NCBI GenBank assembly: GCA_900554695.1
Contig: USHV01000013.1
Location: 6,576 to 70,575, forward strand
Length of the DNA: 64,000 nt
Source of the DNA: an uncultured Prevotella sp.
GTDB lineage: Bacteria; Bacteroidota; Bacteroidia; Bacteroidales; Bacteroidaceae
Direction of reading: 5' to 3'
Positions within the stretch are counted from its first letter, which is position 1; each line of letters opens with the position of its first letter. This document shows positions 54,991 through 63,940 of the stretch, one piece after another. The position numbers and the translations under genes were made by a program. The notes under the pieces are model-generated. The model saw only the letters and a program-made list of their open reading frames with translations. It was not told the origin of the DNA and did no database searches.

Positions 54991-55161
54991 ATGACAAAAC
55001 ATCATTCTAACAAACACGTAGGAGATGCCGAAGAGCTTAAACAAAAAAGACTGAGAATAATACACCGACAGCATATCATTGTAAAGATATTATTTTTCCT
55101 TATGTGTATTGCTGCCATATGTCTTACAATATTTGCTATATGGGCATACTTCATCGATTAA
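54991..55161 (+). CDS. 56-residue single-span membrane protein
   Basis: A short open frame, ATG 54991 to TAA 55161, giving 56 residues. A charged N-terminus rich in His, Lys and Arg (MTKHHSNKHVGDAEELKQKR) leads into one membrane segment (about residues 30-54, ILFFLMCIAAICLTIFAIW). The positive-inside layout, the hppA terminator just before and a strong terminator 38 nt after support a real gene. Function unknown. Confidence 0.6.
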   Translation: MTKHHSNKHVGDAEELKQKRLRIIHRQHIIVKILFFLMCIAAICLTIFAIWAYFID

Positions 55162-55198
55162 AAAAATCGCACTGATACATATTAATGTAATATCGCAA

Positions 55199-55238
55199 AA
55201 ACAAATGGTGCACTTGTTATGAAGTGCACCATTTGTTT
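55199..55238 (+). terminator. Strong terminator after the 56-residue gene
   Basis: A perfect 17-bp stem (55199-55215 with 55222-55238; core ATGGTGCACTT) with a 6-nt loop. T- and A-rich ends allow function in either direction. Confidence 0.78.
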
Positions 55239-55504
55239 ATACATACGACAAAGCGTCCCAACGTATAATTACAGCTCATAAGAAATTCGGCGAGAATTGG
55301 TTTTATACATGAATTACCATAGAAAGCGGCAAAACTTCCCAACAAAACGGAGTGATATAAACCATGACAGCACGGCCTCACACAATAATAAATTGGCGTT
55401 GCCAAAACCGACAAATCATCAACGCGATCAAAGCATACACTTACGTCTCTTCCGGTAAATGCTTCCGGTACCTATTCTCATACTTTATATGGGTGACTTT
55501 GAAG

Positions 55505-55960
55505 GAAACCCGAGGGACGGACTTACAATTTTTCTTGACAGTATTTTGACAAAATAAATTCGGAAAATAGATGTATGTGAATGTTGAATCCTGCATTATA
55601 TAGGCTGTTTCGGGCCGTACTGCCCTATCACGTACCCTATGCCATAGTCCTGAATAATCCTTTTGCAGTTCTGATAATGCCCATTTCATGGTCCAATTAA
55701 GCCTATATCAGGGCGTGATATGGTGCTTTTCAGCCTCCGAAATGGGCCATATCGCATGCCGAAATGGTGCTTTTAGCAACACGGAAGAGTGTCCCTTAAA
55801 TGTAAATAGCTGATATTCAATATATTATAAAAACATTTCATAATTCGCGTATTTGCGTCCGAGGAAGAGTCTGGTCGCAAATACGCGCTTATTTTTCGGG
55901 GTAGAACAGGAAGCTCAAGCGGAAAAATAAAATCCGGTTACAATCTGAAAGTGGGACATA
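55505..55960 (+). repeat. Intergenic element copy 3 with 22-nt repeats and hairpin tail
   Basis: Full-length copy, aligning with 13386-13850 end to end. Flank at about 55523-55564 (CTTACAATTTTTCTTGACA, then ATTTTGACAAAATAAATTC). Units of exactly 22 nt start at 55678, 55700, 55722, 55744 and 55766. The tail has a perfect 12-bp hairpin, CGCGTATTTGCG at 55846-55857 with its complement at 55876-55887, then a second stem 55889-55899/55920-55930. It lies between convergent genes. Nothing recognisable lies in 55239-55504 or 55961-56347. Confidence 0.84.
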
Positions 55961-56347
55961 TCGCACACAATTCAGCAGAGTGAAACGATGATTATTCGTG
56001 GATAGATGCGGAGTTTGTCATTGAAGCATATCTTTACAAACTTTCTACCCTACCATGATTATACCATGAAAACCGCTCACCGATGCATCGTAACCACACA
56101 GACAGGACGAATATAAACACACGGAAACACGATGCTCAACGTGGGTAAGATGTACGGATATAAAAAGTTGATTTGCCCGTTATTCATAATCTTTATGCCT
56201 AAATCATATTCCACCGATTACGGAACGTGCTATTTTTTAACATGGTATGACTTATATCTCTTTTTAGTATATGCTGGTCCATATACGACACACACCGTTA
56301 TTATATGGACAAGACACACCTCCATGACCGGACACACGGGCATACAA

Positions 56348-56388
56348 AAAATGCTTTCCGCGCTTTTTGAGCAGCCGGAAAGCATTTT
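56348..56388 (-). terminator. Intrinsic terminator of the POT transporter operon
   Basis: A perfect 13-bp stem AAAATGCTTTCCG/CGGAAAGCATTTT with a 15-nt loop and a T-run on the minus strand, 47 nt after the stop codon. Confidence 0.88.
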
Positions 56389-56435
56389 CCATTATCTTGG
56401 TGCGCCTTTACTGCGGCGCTACACAGACATTTTTA

Positions 56436-57947
56436 TCAGCAAACCTTCTCCAGTTTTTTCATTATAGAGAACATGAACAGGGCTGAGATGAGACACAGCA
56501 CGATGAACACGCCCCATACACACCACAATGGAAGGCTGCCCCAGAGATAACCTCCGACACTTACAAGGATGTTACCTATGGCTGTTGCCACGAACCAGCC
56601 GCCCATCATCATTCCCTTATACTTTGGAGGCGCTACTTTTGATACGAACGATATACCCATCGGGCTGAGCAGCAACTCGCCGAATGTAAGTACAAGATAG
56701 GTTGTTATAAGCCAGTTAGGAGAAACAAACACAGCTGCGTCGCCTGCGGCTTCCTGTACATTCGGGCTCGGTAAAGAAATAGAACCTAAAGCCATGACAC
56801 CGAAACCTACTGCTGCCACAAGCATACCGTAGGCAATCTTACGGGGTGCAGACGGCTCCTTGCCTTTGCGTGCAAGGCTTCCGAAAATGGCCATGCTGAC
56901 AGGTGTCAGAGCCACAACATAGAACGGATTGAACTGCTGGAAGATAGGAGCACTTACTGCAACTTCGCCTTCGAGAGTGGTATATCTGTAACCGAGATAA
57001 ACACATGCCAGCACAATGACGAGAGCCGAGATCAGCTTGGCGCGGCCACTCTTGCTCTGGAACAATGAGAAGAGAGCATAGACAATGAAGATTACAGCTA
57101 CCAGATTGAATACGTCAAAAGACATGCTTTCTATTCCTGACGAGCTCTTGGCAGTGAATTCATCGGCGAAATATGTCAGAGTAAGACCGTTCTGATGGAA
57201 TGCCATCCAGAAGAAAATGACGACAGCAAACACAAGGCAGAGGGCTATGATGCGGTCGTGTGTCTCTGAAGGTGTAAGCTCCTGCTCGGTATGAACAGTC
57301 TCGCCGCTCTTTGCGACACCACCTTCAACATGTTTGAACGTCGGACGGAAGATATAATAAATTGCTATCGACAGGATAAGCGATGCACAGGCAACGGCGA
57401 ATGAGAAATGATAAGCGTCGTTGGAAGCAAAGCCTATTGACTCGGCCCACTCCTTAATCTTAACTGCCGCAGTCGGAGCAAACAGCGCACCGATGTTTAT
57501 GGCCATATAGAAAATGGAGAAAGCTGAATCGCGCTTGTCCTCATACTTCGGGTCGTCATACAGGTTACCTACCATAACCTGCAGGTTGCCTTTGAACAGG
57601 CCTGTTCCGAAACTGATGAAAATAAGGGCAAGAAGCATGCAGATGAGAGCGAACGTATCTCCTCCGAGCGGAATGGACAGGAACAGATAGCCGGCAAACA
57701 TAACGAGAATACCGATCGTCACCATGCGGCCGTAACCGTACTTATCGGCCAGAATACCACCGATAAACGGGAGGAAATAGACTAAGCCAAGGAACGAGCT
57801 GTAAATAAGACCTGCCGTTCCGGGATCGAGTCCGAAGTTGGCTTTTAGAAACAATGCAAACACGGCTATCATCGTATAATAGCCGAAACGTTCTCCGGTG
57901 TTGGCCAATGCCAACGCATAGAGTCCTTTTGGTTGACCTTCAAACAT
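56436..57947 (-). CDS. POT/PTR family proton-dependent peptide transporter
   Basis: A 503-residue inner-membrane transporter with 12-14 hydrophobic segments. The POT signature NTGERFGYYTM near residue 16 (ExxERF proton/peptide motif), GGILADKYGYGR and GTGLFKGNLQVMVGNLY near residue 112 place it with di/tripeptide importers (DtpT/PepT). Third gene of an operon with a LysM protein and a PorT-like barrel (gaps of 4 and 6 nt). Confidence 0.93.
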   Translation of the reverse strand: MFEGQPKGLYALALANTGERFGYYTMIAVFALFLKANFGLDPGTAGLIYSSFLGLVYFLPFIGGILADKYGYGRMVTIGILVMFAGYLFLSIPLGGDTFALICMLLALIFISFGTGLFKGNLQVMVGNLYDDPKYEDKRDSAFSIFYMAINIGALFAPTAAVKIKEWAESIGFASNDAYHFSFAVACASLILSIAIYYIFRPTFKHVEGGVAKSGETVHTEQELTPSETHDRIIALCLVFAVVIFFWMAFHQNGLTLTYFADEFTAKSSSGIESMSFDVFNLVAVIFIVYALFSLFQSKSGRAKLISALVIVLACVYLGYRYTTLEGEVAVSAPIFQQFNPFYVVALTPVSMAIFGSLARKGKEPSAPRKIAYGMLVAAVGFGVMALGSISLPSPNVQEAAGDAAVFVSPNWLITTYLVLTFGELLLSPMGISFVSKVAPPKYKGMMMGGWFVATAIGNILVSVGGYLWGSLPLWCVWGVFIVLCLISALFMFSIMKKLEKVC

Positions 57948-57953
57948 GTTTAT

Positions 57954-58697
57954 TTATTTTTTAGTTTTGGTTATATCAAACAGATATGTCAGCTTTATGA
58001 CTATGTTTCCTATATTTGATTTGGCGAAATAGTCACGCTTTGAGTTGCCGTAAATATTTCCCAAGCCATAATAATATCGTCCTTCGAGCAGGAAATGTCC
58101 TACCTTCGGTATTGAATATTCCACACCCAGACCGGCGGCGATGCCGTAATCGAACTTGTTCTCCACGGCCATCGTGTCCTGTGCACACACCTTATTGACG
58201 CGGTCATCCATATTGCGGTCGGCGAAATTGAAGTTCGTCTTGGTAGTCTCATTTATGAGAAAGCCGAACTGCGGACCTGCCTGGAAGAAGAACTGAAAGC
58301 CTTTTGTCTCGCGTCCCCACGCCAGATGCGCGAAGATAGGTATCTGAACATAGTTGAGCGTACGGCTGTATTCTTCGGGCAGTCCGGTCACCTTGTTTAT
58401 CACCGGGCTGCGGTCTGACATGATGATGTCTTCTTTCCATCCTGTCTGGGCATAGTTCACCTCACCGTAAATGGAGCATATCGTGTTGAAATATTTCTCA
58501 CACACATATCTTACGGACAGACCTCCGGTCAGACCGCCATGATATCCTTGCGTCACTTTAGGCGTGAATCCGACATTGCTCATCACGTATCCACCGTTGA
58601 AACCTATGGCGAGGTCATTGCGGTGCTGGCCTATCTGTGCGGTCATATCGGCCGCACAAAGGAGCAATAAAGAAATAAGTATATTGCGGATTTTCAT
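57954..58697 (-). CDS. PorT-family outer-membrane beta-barrel
   Basis: A 247-residue protein with a signal peptide (ending MTAQ) and an eight-strand-type barrel pattern: IGFNGGYVMSNVGFTPK, GGLTGGLSVRYV, YVQIPIFAHLAWG, FFFQAGPQFGFLI, GIAAGLGVEYSIPKVGHF. This is the PorT/OMP_b-brl_2 family of Bacteroidota. Middle gene of the operon. Its ligand is unknown. Confidence 0.83.
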   Translation of the reverse strand: MKIRNILISLLLLCAADMTAQIGQHRNDLAIGFNGGYVMSNVGFTPKVTQGYHGGLTGGLSVRYVCEKYFNTICSIYGEVNYAQTGWKEDIIMSDRSPVINKVTGLPEEYSRTLNYVQIPIFAHLAWGRETKGFQFFFQAGPQFGFLINETTKTNFNFADRNMDDRVNKVCAQDTMAVENKFDYGIAAGLGVEYSIPKVGHFLLEGRYYYGLGNIYGNSKRDYFAKSNIGNIVIKLTYLFDITKTKK

Positions 58698-58701
58698 AAC
58701 A

Positions 58702-60060
58702 TCAATAACTTATAGATTCTATCCGACGGCTGCTGAGATAATGTATGAGCATGAATGCGTTGTTACGCATGCCGCCATTAGGTGACGCATATTCAAACTT
58801 CAACGGCGTCTGAAGAGGGCGGTATGTGCTCTGTCCCTTTGTTCCACGGAACTTCTTGCCATGCTCATGTTCGCCTCCGATGAAGAAACGCGCCTGATCA
58901 TATCCGGTAATAGCGAAGCGCGGAAGCGCCGTCTGCATGTCTGTATGGAACCATCTGCGGTAAGACGTCTCAAATGCTTCGGTCTCTTCAGACAACGCAT
59001 TATAATAGAATGTTGTCGGGATATAGGCATCGTATTTGTAAAAATAGTTCAGATAAACCTTCGTGTACATCAACCATTCGGTATATCCGAACATCGAAAT
59101 CCTTATGCCGGGGTTTGAAACACTCAATCCGTCAAGTTTAGCCAGAGCCACATTGAGCTGCGGTGAGCGGCCGGTATTGAGTATCACGACATTGCGTTTG
59201 GTGGTGCTGAACGCCTTTGCAAAATATGCTTCAGACGATTTCAGGTTTGTTATGCTGTAGGCTATGCCCTTTGCCTCAAGTTGCTTACGCAGTCCGAAAG
59301 TGAACGAACCCTTGTTACTGGTAGTGTCATTGCAGTCGATGAACACCGGATGACAATCCGGGAAACGCTCCATAAAGGCCTTGATGGCGCGCTCGCTGAG
59401 CGTTTCGGGCGACTGATACACCTGATATATGTGCGGGTTTGAGTCCACATCGTTTCCGCTTATGGAGAAAGGAACAATCAGCTTTATGTCGTTTGCCCTG
59501 CAGAAATTGGCCAACGGACGGAGCTGTTTGGTGTATAACGGTCCGAAAATGAGGTTACATCTTTTGGCGTTATTGTCCAGCAAAGTAAGTCTTATATCGG
59601 CATCTGCCGGCACGTTCCAGGCATATATGTCAGTAGAAATGCCCTTTGCGCGCAGACTGTCGCACGCCATCAGGAAGCCTCTGTAATATTCCAGCATACG
59701 GCGTCCGTCTCCGTCCTCATTATGAAGAGGCAACATTATACCGATACGGATTACAGACGACTTCTTGCTTTCGGCCGATTTTACGCCTTTCGACGCACTT
59801 GTCTCTGTCGTTCCGGCTATCTTGACCGGATATGGTATGAACAGTTCCTCACCCTTGGTCAGCTTATAGTCGGCAGCCGAAATGGCCGGATTGGCCTTCA
59901 TCAGCTCTTCCGGAGTGATGTTATATTTTTTTGCTATGCCATAGACTGTGTCTTTTTTCTTCACCTTATATATGTCCTGCCATTTCGTGGTCTGCCCGAA
60001 CGACAACGCCGGCAACAGAAAGAAGCATGAAAAAAAACAGTATCTTAAAAAACGTCTCAT
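58702..60060 (-). CDS. LysM domain fused to a periplasmic binding-protein fold
   Basis: A 452-residue secreted protein. Start set at ATG 60060 (MRRFLRYCFFSCFFLL) with a signal ending near SFGQ; the in-frame ATG at 60168 lies upstream of the likely promoter. A LysM domain (about residues 28-75, YKVKKKDTVYGIAKKYNITPEE) binds peptidoglycan. It is followed by a type-1 periplasmic-binding fold like that of LivJ/LpoA (RIGIMLPLHNEDGDGRRMLEYYRG and NLIFGPLYTKQLRPLA). It may sense or hold wall fragments. First gene of the LysM-PorT-POT operon. Confidence 0.85.
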   Translation of the reverse strand: MRRFLRYCFFSCFFLLPALSFGQTTKWQDIYKVKKKDTVYGIAKKYNITPEELMKANPAISAADYKLTKGEELFIPYPVKIAGTTETSASKGVKSAESKKSSVIRIGIMLPLHNEDGDGRRMLEYYRGFLMACDSLRAKGISTDIYAWNVPADADIRLTLLDNNAKRCNLIFGPLYTKQLRPLANFCRANDIKLIVPFSISGNDVDSNPHIYQVYQSPETLSERAIKAFMERFPDCHPVFIDCNDTTSNKGSFTFGLRKQLEAKGIAYSITNLKSSEAYFAKAFSTTKRNVVILNTGRSPQLNVALAKLDGLSVSNPGIRISMFGYTEWLMYTKVYLNYFYKYDAYIPTTFYYNALSEETEAFETSYRRWFHTDMQTALPRFAITGYDQARFFIGGEHEHGKKFRGTKGQSTYRPLQTPLKFEYASPNGGMRNNAFMLIHYLSSRRIESISY

Positions 60061-60084
60061 ACAATCGTCTTTGTTTTTAATATG

Positions 60085-60092
60085 CAAAAATA
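60085..60092 (-). promoter_or_regulatory. -7 box of the LysM-PorT-POT operon
   Basis: TATTTTTG on the minus strand, 24 nt before the ATG at 60060; supports that start. No good -33 partner. Confidence 0.5.
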
Positions 60093-60206
60093 CGCAAAAT
60101 ATGTTGTATAGTGAAATTATATCACATAAAATTGTCCTAACAGCAACATTGTGTAAACATCTGTTCAAAAATAATTAAAAAAAACGGCGATAACAAATTT
60201 ATTATG

Positions 60207-60214
60207 TATTTTTG
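60207..60214 (+). promoter_or_regulatory. -7 box of the CHU_C protein gene
   Basis: TATTTTTG, 32 nt before the ATG at 60247; -33 region unclear. Confidence 0.45.
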
Positions 60215-60246
60215 CATTCGCAATCACGCAAGATCAGATCTTTTGT

Positions 60247-60963
60247 ATGAACCACAGAATATTTATTCTTATCATTTCAATGCTGGCAATATTCGCACAA
60301 CTGCATGCTGACGAATATCCCACGATAAATCCATCGGCCACGTTCATGACACCTGACGGCGAGGAAACAGGCACGAGCTACTCCGGTGACGCGCCGCTGA
60401 CGGTGAGATTCCAGGCCAATCCCGAGAACACCGACGGATGGACGTCACACTACGAGTGGCGGTTCACCCTGGAGGAGGCTACAGAGCCTTACCTCATACG
60501 CTACGAACAAGACACCGAATACACATTCACAAAGGCGGGACTACACAAAATCGTGGTCTATGCCACATTCACCAAAGGTGACGAACAGGTAGAATACACG
60601 CAAGAGTATTGGAATGAGACAGACCCGATAACCGTATCAATATCCGAGAGTAAGCTGGAGATGCCAAACGCATTCTCGCCGAACGGCGACGGCATAAACG
60701 ACATATACAAAGCCAAGGACGGCTATCAGAGCCTCATAGAGTTCCACGCATACATATTCAACCGCTGGGGACAGAAGCTCTACGAGTGGACCGACCCCGC
60801 CGGAGGATGGGACGGCAAGTACAAAGGACACGACGTGAAGGACGGAGTTTACTACGTGCTTGTGAAGGCAAAAGGTGCCGACGGCAGGAAATTCAACATT
60901 AAAAAGGACGTCAACCTGCTGAGAGGCTTCAACGAGGACAGCGGTTCGGTGTCCGGCAACTGA
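60247..60963 (+). CDS. Secreted protein with gliding-motility-type (CHU_C) C-terminal domain
   Basis: A 238-residue secreted protein (signal ending LHADE). A PKD-like Ig domain (about residues 30-130, DAPLTVRFQANPENTDGW) precedes a C-terminal CHU_C/TIGR04131-like domain (about 140-230): MPNAFSPNGDGINDIY, FHAYIFNRWGQKLYEW, GGWDGKYKGHDVKDGVYYVLV. This domain type is a type-B sorting signal for the type IX secretion system in other members of the phylum. No other secretion genes are nearby. It lies 42 nt before uvrA and may share a transcript. Confidence 0.86.
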   Translation: MNHRIFILIISMLAIFAQLHADEYPTINPSATFMTPDGEETGTSYSGDAPLTVRFQANPENTDGWTSHYEWRFTLEEATEPYLIRYEQDTEYTFTKAGLHKIVVYATFTKGDEQVEYTQEYWNETDPITVSISESKLEMPNAFSPNGDGINDIYKAKDGYQSLIEFHAYIFNRWGQKLYEWTDPAGGWDGKYKGHDVKDGVYYVLVKAKGADGRKFNIKKDVNLLRGFNEDSGSVSGN

Positions 60964-61005
60964 TAAAAACAGGAAAACACTATATTCAATAGGTAGGTTT
61001 ATTTT

Positions 61006-63828
61006 ATGGAAAACGAGAAAATCAATGTATGGGGCGCACGCGTCCACAATCTGAAAAACATTGATGTAGAGATACCGAGAAACAGTCTCACGGTGATTAC
61101 CGGACTGAGCGGTTCAGGCAAGTCGTCGCTGGCTTTCGACACCATATATGCCGAAGGACAGCGCCGATACATAGAGACATTCTCTGCATACGCACGCAAT
61201 TTCTTGGGCAACATGGAACGGCCCGATGTTGACAAGATAACCGGACTGAGCCCGGTAATCAGCATCGAACAGAAGACCACGAACAAGAATCCGCGCTCTA
61301 CCGTGGGCACGACAACCGAGATATACGACTATCTGCGACTTCTCTTCGCACGCGCCGGCACTGCCTACAGCTATGTGACGGGCGAAAAGATGGTGAGATA
61401 CACCGAAGAGAAGATTCTGGAAATGATCAGAACCCACTACAACGACAAGCGCATATACATCCTCGCTCCGGTCGTAAGACAGCGCAAGGGTCACTATCGC
61501 GAGCTCTTCGAGAGCCTCCGTCGCAAAGGATATCTGTACGCACGGGTCGATGGCGAGATATGCGAGATAACGCGAGGAATGAAGACCGACCGCTACAAAA
61601 ACCACAATATAGAGGTCGTTATAGACAAGCTGAAGATGGAGGAAAGCTATGTCGAGCGTCTGAAGAAGAGTGTATCGACTGCCATGAAAGAGGGCGACGG
61701 ACTGATAATGATATACGACAAGGACGCCGACGAGGCCAAATATTTCTCAAAAAGACTCATGTGTCCAACGACGGGCATATCATATAAGGACCCGGCACCA
61801 AACATATTCTCGTTCAACTCGCCCGAAGGCGCATGTCCACGATGCAAAGGTCTCGGCTACGTGAACGAGATTGACATAAAGAAGGTAATACCCGACGACT
61901 CGCTGTCTATACGCAACGGCGGCATCGTTCCGCTCGGAAAATACAAGAACCAGATGATTTTCTGGCAGATAGAGGCGCTGCTGCAAAAGTATGAATGTGA
62001 CCTGAAGACACCGATAAAAGACATCCCTGAAGAGGCGCTTAACGAAGTGTTGTACGGCTCTCTCGAGAATGTGCGCATAAACAAAGAACTGATACACACG
62101 TCGAGCGACTATTTCGTGGCATTCGACGGAATAATAAAATACCTGCGCAGCGTGATGGAAAGCGACGACTCGGCCAACGGACAGAAGTGGGCCGACCAAT
62201 TTCTCGCCACATGCACATGCCCGGAATGTAAAGGACAGAGGCTCAACAAGGAGTCGCTCTCCTATCGCATCTGGGACAAGAACATATCAGAACTGGCATC
62301 CATGGACATGAGTCAGCTGAAAGAATGGCTCGACGAAGCCGAATCGCACATGGAGAGCAAGGAACAGAAAATAGCAGCGGAAATAATCAAAGAAATACGC
62401 ACACGAATAAACTTCCTGCTCGACGTAGGCCTCGACTATCTCTCGCTCAACCGTCAGTCGGCGTCGCTCTCGGGAGGAGAGAGCCAGCGCATAAGGCTTG
62501 CCACGCAGATAGGATCGCAGCTTGTCAACGTGCTCTACATTCTCGACGAGCCGAGCATCGGTCTGCACCAGCGTGACAACGAGCGTCTGATAAACTCGCT
62601 CAAAAGCCTGCGCGACCTGGGCAACACCGTGATTGTGGTGGAACACGACAAGGACATGATGCTCAATGCCGACTATATAGTGGATATAGGTCCGAAGGCC
62701 GGCCGCAAAGGCGGCGAAGTAGTGTTCCAGGGCACGCCGGAGGAGATGCTCAAACACGACACCATAACAGCCGGCTATCTCAACGGAACACGTAAAATAG
62801 AGATACCCGAACACCGTCGCGAAGGCAACGGGCACAGTCTGTGGATAAGAGGAGCGCGCGGCAACAACCTGAAAAACGTGGATGTTGAGTTCCCGCTCGG
62901 CAAGCTGATTGTGGTCACAGGTGTCAGCGGCTCGGGCAAATCAACACTCATCAACGAGACTCTGCAGCCCATACTTAGCCAGCACTTCTACCGCTCGCTG
63001 AAGAAGCCGATGCCATACGACTCTGTGGAAGGTCTTGAGTTCATAGACAAGGTGGTGAATGTAGATCAGTCACCACTGGGACGCACGCCGCGCTCCAACC
63101 CGGCCACATACACCGGAGTGTTCAGCGACATACGCTCGCTGTTTGTCAATCTGCCCGAGGCGAAGATACGCGGATACAAGCCGGGACGCTTCTCCTTCAA
63201 CGTGAAGGGCGGACGCTGCGAGGCATGCGGAGGCAACGGATACAAGACCATAGAGATGAACTTCCTGCCAGACGTGATGGTGCCCTGCGAGGTATGCCAC
63301 GGAAAGCGCTACAACCGCGAGACGCTCGAGGTGAGATATAAGGGAAAGAGCATTGCCGATGTGCTCGACATGACCATCAACCAGGCCGTGGAATTCTTTG
63401 AGAATGTACCTAACATACTTCAGAAAATAAAGACCATACAGGACGTCGGACTGGGTTATCTGAAACTGGGACAACCCTCCACCACCCTCTCGGGAGGCGA
63501 AAGCCAGCGCGTGAAACTGGCCACCGAGCTGAGCAAACGCGACACCGGCAAGACGCTGTACATCCTGGACGAGCCGACAACGGGACTTCACTTCGAGGAC
63601 ATCAGAATACTCATGGATGTGGTGAGCCGGTTGGTGGACCGCGGCAACACCGTGATCATAATAGAACACAACCTTGACGTGATAAAGCAGGCGGACTATA
63701 TAATAGATATGGGACCGGAAGGCGGACGCAACGGTGGAACGGTGCTTTCTACAGGAACACCTGAAGAGGTGGCCGAAAGCGACAAGGGATACACGCCGCG
63801 ATTCCTGAAAAAGGAGCTTGAGGGCTAA
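61006..63828 (+). CDS. uvrA: Excinuclease ABC subunit A
   Basis: UvrA scans DNA for bulky damage and loads UvrB. The 940-residue protein has two ABC ATPase halves: Walker A at about residues 31-40 and 639-647, with signatures LSGGESQR at about 487 and 827. All four CxxC zinc pairs are present (CPRC 276, CPECK 404, CEAC 737, CEVC 760). The UvrB-binding region (about 130-260) retains the conserved RKGHYRELFESLRRKGY block, unlike the paralogue at 1066-3876. This is the canonical uvrA of the two. Confidence 0.97.
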   Translation: MENEKINVWGARVHNLKNIDVEIPRNSLTVITGLSGSGKSSLAFDTIYAEGQRRYIETFSAYARNFLGNMERPDVDKITGLSPVISIEQKTTNKNPRSTVGTTTEIYDYLRLLFARAGTAYSYVTGEKMVRYTEEKILEMIRTHYNDKRIYILAPVVRQRKGHYRELFESLRRKGYLYARVDGEICEITRGMKTDRYKNHNIEVVIDKLKMEESYVERLKKSVSTAMKEGDGLIMIYDKDADEAKYFSKRLMCPTTGISYKDPAPNIFSFNSPEGACPRCKGLGYVNEIDIKKVIPDDSLSIRNGGIVPLGKYKNQMIFWQIEALLQKYECDLKTPIKDIPEEALNEVLYGSLENVRINKELIHTSSDYFVAFDGIIKYLRSVMESDDSANGQKWADQFLATCTCPECKGQRLNKESLSYRIWDKNISELASMDMSQLKEWLDEAESHMESKEQKIAAEIIKEIRTRINFLLDVGLDYLSLNRQSASLSGGESQRIRLATQIGSQLVNVLYILDEPSIGLHQRDNERLINSLKSLRDLGNTVIVVEHDKDMMLNADYIVDIGPKAGRKGGEVVFQGTPEEMLKHDTITAGYLNGTRKIEIPEHRREGNGHSLWIRGARGNNLKNVDVEFPLGKLIVVTGVSGSGKSTLINETLQPILSQHFYRSLKKPMPYDSVEGLEFIDKVVNVDQSPLGRTPRSNPATYTGVFSDIRSLFVNLPEAKIRGYKPGRFSFNVKGGRCEACGGNGYKTIEMNFLPDVMVPCEVCHGKRYNRETLEVRYKGKSIADVLDMTINQAVEFFENVPNILQKIKTIQDVGLGYLKLGQPSTTLSGGESQRVKLATELSKRDTGKTLYILDEPTTGLHFEDIRILMDVVSRLVDRGNTVIIIEHNLDVIKQADYIIDMGPEGGRNGGTVLSTGTPEEVAESDKGYTPRFLKKELEG

Positions 63829-63940
63829 ACACAAGGAACAGTCTACTAAAATCAAAAATACACACTAGCGAATGAAATCGAGTACAATAAACACAATGAA
63901 CATATTGGTACACACTTCCAGTACATCTTGCATAAGCTAA

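Noticed and set aside
56132..56467. Plus-strand frame of 111 codons
   Set aside because: It runs through the POT terminator and into the 3' end of the transporter gene; composition is not gene-like.
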